64,000 nt of DNA, taken from the NCBI RefSeq assembly GCF_000721235.1, contig NZ_JOFH01000001.1, positions 248,001 to 312,000 on the forward strand, given 5' to 3'. Shown here piece by piece: positions 26,470-32,218 of the stretch. The notes below the pieces were generated by a model. That model was not told the DNA's origin, ran no database searches, and saw only the letters and a list, made by a program, of their open reading frames with translations. The stretch comes from Streptomyces olivaceus. GTDB taxonomy: Bacteria; Actinomycetota; Actinomycetes; Streptomycetales; Streptomycetaceae. A program made the position numbers and the translations under genes. How positions within the stretch are numbered: position 1 is the stretch's first letter; each line of letters opens with the position of its first letter.

Positions 26470-26506
26470 GCCGTCTCGGACGATCCCCCGTGTCGCCCGA
26501 GACGGC
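26470..26506 (+). terminator. Rho-independent-like terminator after the HAD gene
   Basis: GCCGTCTCGG and CCGAGACGGC form a perfect 10-bp stem with a 17-base loop, followed by TTTG. It lies 85 bp downstream of the hydrolase stop and probably ends that transcript. Confidence 0.6.
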
Positions 26507-26659
26507 TTTGCGGTGACCATGTCACCTGTGGTGTTGTGTCATTTCGCCTGGTGGGTGGGGTGCCGCCCGCGCGTAGCGTCGGGTTGTGTGGGTGTTCCGC
26601 AGGGTTGCGGGTGGGGGTTCGTCTCCCATCCGTCTCCCAGGTCTCCCCTGACGGCAGCA

Positions 26660-26689
26660 CGCGCCCCCAGTCCGTCGACTGGGGGCGCG
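26660..26689. terminator. Perfect 12-bp hairpin
   Basis: CGCGCCCCCAGT and ACTGGGGGCGCG pair perfectly around the hexaloop CCGTCG. It is followed by TTCG rather than a T-run. It may be a bidirectional transcription barrier at the prophage edge. Confidence 0.6.
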
Positions 26690-26949
26690 TTCGCGTCGGC
26701 GGCCACAAAGGGGGGCACCCATCTTGCGGCCGGCCGACACGTCTCATCCTCCTTGACCCTGCATCCGGTAAACGGCATGGAGGGCCAGGTGGCAGTTCAC
26801 CCAAAGGAGCGAATACCCGTTCGAATCTTGCACGCCATGGAGCACTGACGCCACCCCAAGCTGACACCCGGGGCGACACCCTTCCATGATCCAAGAATGC
26901 CTCAGATTTGCTGCTGACTTATGATCATGATCGGTAAAGCGTTGCTCGG

Positions 26950-27180
26950 GTGCCAGCCGATCAGCCGCAGTGGATCCTCGACGCCCGCCGGACTGTCGGT
27001 GACCGCATTCGCGTGCGTCGGCGCCGGCTCGAGATGACCCAGGAGTCGCTCGCCCACGCGGCAGGCATCGACCGCAGCACCGTTCAGCGCATGGAAGGCG
27101 GTGGGGAGATGAAGCTCTCGCACCTGCTTCACGTCGCCTCTGCTCTGCGGGTGCACGTAGCTGACCTCCTGCACGGCTGA
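26950..27180 (+). CDS. Small XRE-family (Cro/C1-type) HTH protein
   Basis: A 76-residue single-domain helix-turn-helix protein: VGDRIRVRRRRLEMTQESLAHAAGIDRSTVQRMEGGGEMKLSHLLHVASALRV is a full HTH_XRE domain. Start is GTG 26950. It lacks an oligomerisation or protease domain, so it is more like Cro or a plasmid-type regulator than a full CI repressor. It is the outermost prophage-side gene seen on the left and could control lysogeny or flanking genes. It is followed by a perfect 9-bp inverted repeat. Confidence 0.82.
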   Translation: MPADQPQWILDARRTVGDRIRVRRRRLEMTQESLAHAAGIDRSTVQRMEGGGEMKLSHLLHVASALRVHVADLLHG

Positions 27181-27184
27181 GGGC

Positions 27185-27215
27185 GGTAGCCAACCGCGCC
27201 GTGACCTTGGCTACC
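27185..27215. terminator. 9-bp inverted repeat after XRE gene
   Basis: GGTAGCCAA and TTGGCTACC are perfectly complementary with a 13-base spacer, beginning 5 bases after the XRE stop codon. A terminator is the simplest reading; an operator for the neighbouring regulators is the alternative. Confidence 0.5.
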
Positions 27216-27353
27216 TAATCGAATCAAAGTCAACAGCATGTCGTGACCTTGAGGGAAGGGTGCGGCCGGCACGCGTCTGCGCTCGTGCCGTACACGGGGC
27301 ATGAAACGATCACCGCAGGTCAAGCCCTGGCCAAACGTTCCGCCCGGTAACCC

Positions 27354-27584
27354 CTACGCGCCGCCCTCGGCGAGCCGGCGGAACGCAACCCGGCTTATCG
27401 CCACCCACGCCCGGTATAGCTCCCCGGCGATCGTGCAGGTGCGGTCCACGTCGGCGCAGGTGCTGCAGGCGATGGCGTGCCGGGTGTAGGCGGCCCAGGC
27501 TTCCTGCGGGGGCGTGAGGCCGGTGTGGGCGGCGACTAACCGCGGCCTACCGGCGGCGGGCGGGGGGTCTCTACGCTCGTCCAC
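27354..27584 (-). CDS. Small Cys-containing phage/actinobacterial protein
   Basis: A 76-residue protein with the segment GLTPPQEAWAAYTRHAIACSTCADVDRTCTIAGELYRAW: a CxxC plus a third Cys nearby, which could bind zinc or a metal. GTG 27584 is chosen because GGAG lies 8 bases upstream; the longer open frame up to 27689 runs into the GntR operator region. Small proteins of this look are common in Streptomyces mobile elements as far as I recall. Function unknown. Confidence 0.6.
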   Translation of the reverse strand: MDERRDPPPAAGRPRLVAAHTGLTPPQEAWAAYTRHAIACSTCADVDRTCTIAGELYRAWVAISRVAFRRLAEGGA

Positions 27585-27657
27585 GTCGACGGCTCCTTCG
27601 TCGGCCAGCCCCGGGGTCGGTCGCACGGCCGCCGGGGCACCTGCGTGCAATTGCAGG

Positions 27658-27699
27658 GTAGCGACACTTGTATCGCCCTGTCTCGACACGTAGCGATAC
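27658..27699. promoter_or_regulatory. Probable GntR operator region
   Basis: GTAGCGACAC (27658-27667) is repeated as GTAGCGATAC (27690-27699). Between them lies GTATCGC, the reverse complement of the GCGATAC part. GCGACACTTGTATCGC (27661-27676) is close to a palindrome. The site sits 47 bp upstream of the GntR start, the position for autoregulation, and would also control the leftward small gene. Confidence 0.55.
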
Positions 27700-27745
27700 G
27701 TAGCCCAAGGTGCTGATCTGTAGGGGCTTGCCTAGCGTCGAGATC

Positions 27746-28009
27746 ATGGCCACGAATCCGGACGCCGAGATCGACCACGAGGGGCCCGTCACTCCGTACC
27801 GGCAGCTCGCCGAGATCCTCAAGGCCCGGATCGCGCGCGGCGACTGGGCGGAAGGCAGGCCAATGGCGTCGGAGAACAGCCTGGTCCAGCAGTACGGGCT
27901 GGCCCGGACGACCGTGCGCCGGGCGATCGCCGCACTCGCCGAGGAGCGGGTCGTGTGGACGGTGCAGGGGCGCGGCACCTACGTCGGCCAGCCGCCCGAC
28001 GGGTCGTAG
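27746..28009 (+). CDS. Small GntR-family regulator
   Basis: An 87-residue protein that is essentially only the GntR winged helix: TPYRQLAEILKARIARGDWAEGRPMASENSLVQQYGLARTTVRRAIAALAEERVVWTVQGRGTYV. There is no ligand-binding domain. Minimal GntR proteins of this kind occur as repressors in Streptomyces integrative elements (KorSA type). It lies next to a cluster of repeated half sites in its own promoter, so autoregulation is likely. Confidence 0.85.
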   Translation: MATNPDAEIDHEGPVTPYRQLAEILKARIARGDWAEGRPMASENSLVQQYGLARTTVRRAIAALAEERVVWTVQGRGTYVGQPPDGS

Positions 28010-28043
28010 CCCGTTGTCGGACCGTCGCCGTAGGATCGACGCC

Positions 28044-28241
28044 ATGCCTGCCTCCCCTTCACCGCGCTCTGGGCTGCGGTCTGCCGAGGAGCTGAACGCG
28101 GCGATCCGCGCCCTGTTCACGCACAGGGATGCCCGGCTGTCGGATGCGGAGCGGGCGGAGTACCGGGCGCTGCTGGACGAGCTGGAGCAGGTCCAGCGCG
28201 GAGACGTGACCACGGCGGCTGAACTACTAGTGATCTACTAG
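28044..28241 (+). CDS. Small hypothetical protein
   Basis: A 65-residue hydrophilic, mostly helical protein: SAEELNAAIRALFTHRDARLSDAERAEYRALLDELEQVQRGDV. It follows the GntR gene by 34 bp on the same strand and is probably co-transcribed. ATG 28044 is used; the open frame can be extended to 28014. I do not recognise the family. Confidence 0.6.
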   Translation: MPASPSPRSGLRSAEELNAAIRALFTHRDARLSDAERAEYRALLDELEQVQRGDVTTAAELLVIY

Positions 28242-28273
28242 CTGATCCCAGATTGGTAGATCACCGCGACGCG

Positions 28274-28303
28274 ACCTCCTAAGCACCTCCTAATCGAGGA
28301 GGT
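28274..28303. promoter_or_regulatory. Direct and inverted repeats upstream of 28331 gene
   Basis: ACCTCCTAA occurs twice (28274, 28285) and the second copy forms an inverted repeat ACCTCCT-AATCG-AGGAGGT (28285-28303). The site is about 30 bp before the next start codon. Operator or hairpin function is inferred. Confidence 0.4.
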
Positions 28304-28330
28304 CTCGGCGTCTCCACGTAGGATCCCCGG

Positions 28331-28558
28331 GTGCCCCACACTTTCGATGATCTCGTAACCCTGGAGCGGCTGGCCGAGGAAGCCCGCGCCGCCTACACCG
28401 CCAACCCCGGCGACGGCACCCGCGCGGCCTGGCTGGCCGCCGCCGACGCGTTCCAGGCCGCCGTCGTCGAACACGCGGCAGCCGAAGGCACCAGCCGGTA
28501 CGAGGTGGAGATGGCGGCGAAGAAGACCGTCCGGCACCCCGAACCCGAGGCGGCTTAG
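28331..28558 (+). CDS. Small hypothetical protein
   Basis: A 75-residue helical protein starting at GTG 28331 (MPHTFDDLVTLERLAEEARAAYTANPGDGTRAAWLAAADAFQAAVVEHAAAEG). Its Ala-rich amphipathic helices and lack of hydrophobic core residues suggest a small helical bundle. It is convergent with the zinc-ribbon gene and overlaps it by 4 bp. Function unknown. Confidence 0.6.
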   Translation: MPHTFDDLVTLERLAEEARAAYTANPGDGTRAAWLAAADAFQAAVVEHAAAEGTSRYEVEMAAKKTVRHPEPEAA

Positions 28559-28764
28559 AGGTCCCGTTCGCGGTGGTCTGGGGAGGTGAGCGCGTCTACC
28601 TCGCTCCTCCAGTCCGCGCCATAGCAGCGAGGGCAAGGTGGGGTGACCATCGCCAGCTTGCACTCCTCGCTGCTGAAGAGTCGTTGCGCGCCGCAGATGC
28701 CGCACCAGTGCGAGTGCACCAGGCGTGGATCGTCGCACCCGTCGCCAGGTTGTCCCGCCAACAC
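28555..28764 (-). CDS. Small zinc-ribbon protein
   Basis: A 69-residue protein with two Cys pairs, WCGICGAQ and PPCPRCYG, separated by about 20 residues, an arrangement that should bind one zinc ion. GTG 28764 has GGGAGG two bases upstream of the start region, which supports it. The domain could mediate nucleic-acid or protein contact. Last gene of the leftward cluster starting at the LexA-like gene or independently expressed. Confidence 0.65.
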   Translation of the reverse strand: MLAGQPGDGCDDPRLVHSHWCGICGAQRLFSSEECKLAMVTPPCPRCYGADWRSEVDALTSPDHRERDL

Positions 28765-28855
28765 GCCTCCCTATGCAGCAGACCCCGCCTGCGTGACCAG
28801 ACGGGGCCTTCAGCCACAACAAACCCGACTTGCTAGTCGGATCGATGCCGCCAGC

Positions 28856-29050
28856 CTACGCCGGGCCGCCGACAGTGCCGGGGCGCCGCGTCGACAACAC
28901 GTACACGCCCGGCTGTATGCGCACCTCACGTGACACAGGCAGCAGGTAAGTGGGGATCTGATTCCCGTGGCGCCGCATGATCTGACGGCGCGCGCGGGCA
29001 CGGGACGGGAACGGTCTCACGTTCATGGCGGCAGCATTCCAGAAGATCAC
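28856..29050 (-). CDS. Small basic hypothetical protein
   Basis: A ~64-residue basic protein including MNVRPFPSRARARRQIMRRHGNQIPTYLLPVSREVRIQPGVYVLST. GTG 29050 overlaps the stop of the upstream gene (GTGA); an internal ATG at 29026 with 56 residues is the alternative. It is part of the leftward run 29462-28856, in which the genes overlap end to end. Function unknown. Confidence 0.55.
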   Translation of the reverse strand: MIFWNAAAMNVRPFPSRARARRQIMRRHGNQIPTYLLPVSREVRIQPGVYVLSTRRPGTVGGPA

Positions 29051-29244
29051 GAATGCTCTGGCCACTCCGTCAGCACCCTGCCCGTCTCCTCATCCGCGAG
29101 GGTGACCCGGGCGCCCGGCCGGCTGCCGTGCTCGCCGATCCACGACGTGAACTTCCGGCGGGCCGTCGCCTCGCTCCCCCACCAGCCCTGGAGCAGCGGC
29201 TCCCCGTCGGTTTTGACGGTCACCCGGTAGCGGCCGGCGGTCAT
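29047..29244 (-). CDS. Small hypothetical protein
   Basis: A 65-residue protein (TAGRYRVTVKTDGEPLLQGWWGSEATARRKFTSWIGEHGSRPGARVTLADEETGRVLTEWPE) with a beta-rich, Trp-containing layout. ATG 29244 overlaps the stop of the LexA-like gene, so translation is coupled to the repressor. Not recognised; an accessory factor for the regulator is possible only by position. Confidence 0.65.
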   Translation of the reverse strand: MTAGRYRVTVKTDGEPLLQGWWGSEATARRKFTSWIGEHGSRPGARVTLADEETGRVLTEWPEHS

Positions 29245-29462
29245 GCGAGCCGGATTCCGCGCGACTGGTGCGGCTCGCGGCGTATGGCGCCCTTCGCCTC
29301 CAGTTCCCGCAGCTGGTAGTGCACGGACGACGGCCGCAGGTTCACCGCGGCGGCGATCTCGGCGACGGTCGGGGCGTCACCCTCGTCGGTGATCGCAAGG
29401 CGGATGTGGCGGAGGATCTCCTCCTGGCGTGGGGTGAGGTAGTCGACGCGGTGCCTGCTCAT
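29241..29462 (-). CDS. LexA DNA-binding-domain-only repressor
   Basis: A 73-residue protein matching only the N-terminal winged helix of LexA: LTPRQEEILRHIRLAITDEGDAPTVAEIAAAVNLRPSSVHYQLRELEAKGAIRREPHQSRGIRL. The autoproteolytic S24 domain is absent, so RecA-stimulated self-cleavage is impossible. ATG 29462 lies 8 bases from a TAGAACCCGTGTTCGA palindrome that resembles the actinobacterial SOS box. It probably binds this site, autoregulates and controls the divergent DUF6233 gene, and might compete with host LexA at SOS boxes. Confidence 0.82.
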   Translation of the reverse strand: MSRHRVDYLTPRQEEILRHIRLAITDEGDAPTVAEIAAAVNLRPSSVHYQLRELEAKGAIRREPHQSRGIRLA

Positions 29463-29470
29463 ACCCCCAG

Positions 29471-29486
29471 TAGAACCCGTGTTCGA
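29471..29486. promoter_or_regulatory. SOS-box-like palindrome
   Basis: TAGAACCCGTGTTCGA closely follows the actinobacterial LexA consensus TCGAAC-N4-GTTCGA; only the second base of the left arm departs from it. It is placed between the divergent starts of the LexA-like repressor and DUF6233 gene, overlapping both promoters. Confidence 0.72.
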
Positions 29487-29507
29487 ATATTGGGGCAAGC
29501 TGAGACC

Positions 29508-29846
29508 GTGACCGACCTGCCGCCCGACCTGCCGCGACTCCGCACCCTGGAAACCTGGCTCGCCCTCACCCTCGACCAGGTGCGGGCCGCCATCGATGCA
29601 GCCGAGCAGCGGGAGACCGAGCGGCAGCGCGGCCAGGAAGCACGGCCCACGCCGCCCGACTGGCTCCTCGAACTCGGACTCAACCGCGACTCGCCGCCCG
29701 TCCAGGTGCACGCTGGCGACTGCTGGAACAAGGGCAAGCGCACCCGCGGCATCAGCCTCGACGAAGCCCGGCACGCCATCAGCGACGGCATCAAACCGTG
29801 CGGCGCGTGCCGGCCCGACACCGCGCTCGGGTTCCTGGAGAGCTAG
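29508..29846 (+). CDS. DUF6233 domain protein
   Basis: A 112-residue protein of the Streptomyces family DUF6233, recognised by [37 protein letters not shown], the central VHAGDCWNKGKRTRGISLDEARHAI and the end CGACRPDTALGFLE. Three Cys/His-type positions (GDCW, CGAC, VHAG) could hold a metal. GTG 29508 lies 22 bp beyond the SOS-like box. It overlaps the convergent Ku gene by 4 bp. Role unknown; regulation by the LexA-like protein is likely. Confidence 0.78.
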   Translation: MTDLPPDLPRLRTLETWLALTLDQVRAAIDAAEQRETERQRGQEARPTPPDWLLELGLNRDSPPVQVHAGDCWNKGKRTRGISLDEARHAISDGIKPCGACRPDTALGFLES

Positions 29847-30745
29847 GCCGACTTCTTCGGCTTCCGGGCCGTCTTCTTCGCCGCGGTCTTCTTGGTCGGC
29901 TGCTTCTTCGCGGCCCGCTTCTTCGGCATCTCGTGCACGTCCGCTTGCCCTGCGTCCTCGCCGCGGGACTCCTTCGCCTTCGACACCGACTGCTGCAGGG
30001 CGGCCATGAGGTCGACGAGCTGCCCCGACTCGGCGGCCAGCTCCGGTGCGGCCGGCGGCTCGCGGTGCTCGCGCTTCGCCTCGATCAGCTCGGCGACGGC
30101 CTCGGTGTACGTGTCGCGGAACTCCGGGCTGTCGAGGTCGTCGCGGGCCATGGTGTCCATCAGTGCGAGGGCGCCCTCGATCTCTTCCTCGGACAGTTCC
30201 ACCGGCGGCGGGAGTAGCGAGGACGGGTCGCGGATCTCGTCCGGCCAGCGCATGGCGTGCAGGACGATCGCCTCGCCGCGGACCCGGAGCAGGCCGAGGC
30301 GCTCGCGGCCCGACCAGGCGTAGCGGGCGACCGCCACGCGGCTGCTGCGCTCCAGTGCCTGGCGCAGCAGCTTGTACGGCTTCGCGGCGACCTGCCCGTC
30401 CGGTGCCAGGTAGTAGCCGTCGCCGATCCGGATCGGGTCGATCGCCTCCCACGGCATGAAGGCCGTGATTTCGATGGCCTTCGCCGTCGGCAGGGGCAGA
30501 TCCCGCAGCTCCTCGTCGGAGATCGGCACCACGTTGTCGCGAGAGATCTCATAGCCCTTGCCGATCTCGTCCGAGGACACCTCGCGGTCCTCCAACTCGC
30601 ACACCTTCCGGGTCCGCACCCTGGCCATGTCCTCCAGGTGCACCCGGTGGAAGTGGATGCTGCGGTCCTCGGTTGCACTGACGACGTGGATGGGCACGGT
30701 GACCAGGCCGAAGCTGATGGCGCCGGACCAGATGGTGCGGGGCAT
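29843..30745 (-). CDS. ku: Ku protein (bacterial NHEJ DNA-end binding)
   Basis: A 300-residue bacterial Ku. The N-terminus PRTIWSGAISFGLVTVPIHVVSATED, the ring-forming HRVHLEDMARVRTRKVCE region, and the C-terminal Lys-rich tail (KKRAAKKQPTKKTAAKKTARKPKK) are all typical; such tails bind DNA ends and promote threading. It homodimerises on double-strand ends and recruits LigD. No ligD is seen in the window, so it would work with host ligase or in protecting/circularising phage DNA. Streptomyces chromosomes usually carry their own Ku genes, so this looks like an extra copy carried by the element. Confidence 0.93.
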   Translation of the reverse strand: MPRTIWSGAISFGLVTVPIHVVSATEDRSIHFHRVHLEDMARVRTRKVCELEDREVSSDEIGKGYEISRDNVVPISDEELRDLPLPTAKAIEITAFMPWEAIDPIRIGDGYYLAPDGQVAAKPYKLLRQALERSSRVAVARYAWSGRERLGLLRVRGEAIVLHAMRWPDEIRDPSSLLPPPVELSEEEIEGALALMDTMARDDLDSPEFRDTYTEAVAELIEAKREHREPPAAPELAAESGQLVDLMAALQQSVSKAKESRGEDAGQADVHEMPKKRAAKKQPTKKTAAKKTARKPKKSA

Positions 30746-30864
30746 GACGAACCTCCAAGGCAGCCCCGAGCAGCATCAGACTAGGCGATTAGGCGCAAAA
30801 GCGGCGCATGGGGTGAGGGAGACGTGGAACTCCGACTCCCGACCCCACAGGAACGGAGCCACCA

Positions 30865-31116
30865 ATGATCGTCAAGAAGCTGCACGACACGGGCGTCAAA
30901 AGCGAGCACGCCTACCTCGCCGCGTTCGCGTCCATCGGCCTCACCGTCGCCGCCTGGGCCGCCAGTCTCAAAGCCGAACCCGTCGGCGGCGTCGCCCGCG
31001 CCGACCGCTGGGGCCTCTTCGTCGGCGAATGGGCGCCCACCTTCTTCGGCCTCGGCCTCGCCCTCTCCCACTACGAGCAGCAGGACGGCAGCCTCACCCA
31101 CATCCACGAGAGCTGA
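30865..31116 (+). CDS. Small two-TM membrane protein
   Basis: An 83-residue protein with two hydrophobic segments (AYLAAFASIGLTVAAWAAS and WAPTFFGLGLALSHY) and an N-terminal LHDTGVKSEHAYLA that I have seen in Streptomyces small membrane proteins of unknown role. ATG 30865 has GGAGCCACC before it. It is followed by a hairpin. Possibly a lysogeny-expressed membrane factor; no function can be stated. Confidence 0.65.
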   Translation: MIVKKLHDTGVKSEHAYLAAFASIGLTVAAWAASLKAEPVGGVARADRWGLFVGEWAPTFFGLGLALSHYEQQDGSLTHIHES

Positions 31117-31142
31117 GCCAGCCGGCCCCCGGCACCGTGGCA

Positions 31143-31172
31143 GCGCCCGCCTCTGACGGAAGGGGCGGGCGC
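31143..31172 (+). terminator. Hairpin after the small membrane gene
   Basis: GCGCCCGCC pairs with GGCGGGCGC across a 12-base loop and is followed by TTCCTCC, 27 bp after the stop codon. Confidence 0.6.
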
Positions 31173-31216
31173 TTCCTCCGGAACCACTGTCAGTGCCACC
31201 GGGCAAGATGCGTCCC

Positions 31217-31402
31217 ATGACCGCAACGATGCAGAGCTTCGGCTTCACCTGGACCGCCCCCGACGGCACCCGACGGGCCTCAGCCGTCGCCTACGACCGG
31301 GTATCCGCCGACCGGCAGCGCCGCGAGCTGGAGACCGCCGGAGCCCGCGACATCAACGAGGTGACCGTCAAGCCCGGGGAACTGCCGAAGCTGGAGGGAT
31401 GA
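31217..31402 (+). CDS. Small hypothetical protein
   Basis: A 61-residue protein starting at ATG 31217 (TATMQSFGFTWTAPDGTRRASAVAYDRVSADRQRRELETAGARDINEVTVKPGEL). Its beta-strand/helix pattern suggests a small alpha/beta domain. It is convergent with the secreted nuclease gene. Not recognised. Confidence 0.55.
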   Translation: MTATMQSFGFTWTAPDGTRRASAVAYDRVSADRQRRELETAGARDINEVTVKPGELPKLEG

Positions 31403-31411
31403 ACGCGCGCC

Positions 31412-32059
31412 CTACGGTGCGGGCTCGTAGTCGACGGTCTCCTGCCCGCACCCGCCGGCCAGCTCGGCGAGCGCCTCCCGCTCCGGCTCGTCGACGCTCA
31501 AGCCCCAGCGGAGTTTCGTGCCCACCCAGTCGGCGAGGTACGTGCAGCGGGCGTCCGCGAGAGGCGGCAGCCAGTCCGCCGGGTCCTGATCGGATTTGCT
31601 GCGGTTGGTGCGGGCAGTCACGGCCACCAGGGACCGTTCGGCGTCGAGGTCGTTGGCGTACTGCTCCCGCCGTTCCGCCGACCACGCGCTTGCACCCGAG
31701 TCCCACGCCTCGGCGAGCGGCACCATGTGGTCGATGTCCAAACCACCCGGGGCGGTCACCGTCACGCCGTCGTAGTACGAGAACCACTCCCCCGCCGTCA
31801 CCTTGCAGCCCGAACCGACCGTGGCCGGCACCCGCGACTCGGCGATCAGCACCTCCATGCGCGTGTTGCAGCTGTCCTTGTCGGCGTCGACCCAGTGCTT
31901 GAAGGCGCTGCGGGTGTAGCCGTCGCGGGATTCGTCGGCCACCGGTAGGGCGGCGACCGCGTCAGCGATCGGCAGCGCCTCCGCAGGTGCGGCGGCAGCA
32001 GGAGCAGCGAGAGGCAGGGCGAGGAGAGCGGCAGCAAGCAGGCCGCGTGCGGTGATCAT
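31412..32059 (-). CDS. Secreted HNH/DUF1524-type endonuclease
   Basis: A 215-residue protein with a clear signal peptide (MITARGLLAAALLALPLAAPAAAAPAEA) followed by the HNH-like nuclease fold. The catalytic region is GLDIDHMVPLAEAWDSGASAW, and DAERSLVAVTARTNRSKSDQDPADWLPP carries the Asn and the downstream metal-site residues. Two or more Cys pairs (DSCNTRME, GSGCKVT, ARCTYLADW, GGCGQE) probably form disulfides in the exported protein. ATG 32059 begins the signal peptide. Extracellular DNA degradation is the likely role; relatives are common on Streptomyces chromosomes, so this may be cargo. Confidence 0.87.
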   Translation of the reverse strand: MITARGLLAAALLALPLAAPAAAAPAEALPIADAVAALPVADESRDGYTRSAFKHWVDADKDSCNTRMEVLIAESRVPATVGSGCKVTAGEWFSYYDGVTVTAPGGLDIDHMVPLAEAWDSGASAWSAERREQYANDLDAERSLVAVTARTNRSKSDQDPADWLPPLADARCTYLADWVGTKLRWGLSVDEPEREALAELAGGCGQETVDYEPAP

Positions 32060-32155
32060 GCGTCGGTGATATCGGAACACGCCATCCCCAGCGGCAGGTT
32101 CAACGACACGTCACCCAAGTGCAGGCACTCATCAGACCGGCGAGCGACCACCAGA

Positions 32156-32189
32156 GACCCCGCCGCGACGGGGGATGCGCGACGGGGTC
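32156..32189 (-). terminator. Imperfect hairpin downstream of the GIY-YIG gene
   Basis: GACCCCGCCG and CGACGGGGTC pair at 9 of 10 positions around a 14-base loop, 30 bp beyond the GIY-YIG stop, between two leftward genes. Confidence 0.5.
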
Positions 32190-32218
32190 AAAGCCAGTCT
32201 GGCACGTGAGGCTGACGC

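Larger units (their letters stand above)
26385..26949. other. 565-bp gap at the chromosome/prophage boundary
   Basis: I see no convincing gene here. It contains two strong hairpins, an inverted repeat GGTGAC-CAT-GTCACC at 26512-26526, a TCTCCCA-type triplet repeat around 26623-26651, and then a more AT-rich stretch before the XRE gene. The phage attachment site could lie in this gap, but no duplicated core can be seen because the other end is outside the window. I find no tRNA. Confidence 0.5.

Noticed and set aside
26800..26850. GTTCGAATC motif resembling a tRNA T-loop
   Set aside because: The flanking five bases do not pair and no acceptor or anticodon stems can be drawn.
27301..27489. 62-residue rightward ORF
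   Set aside because: It lies antisense to the more plausible small Cys protein and has no ribosome binding site.
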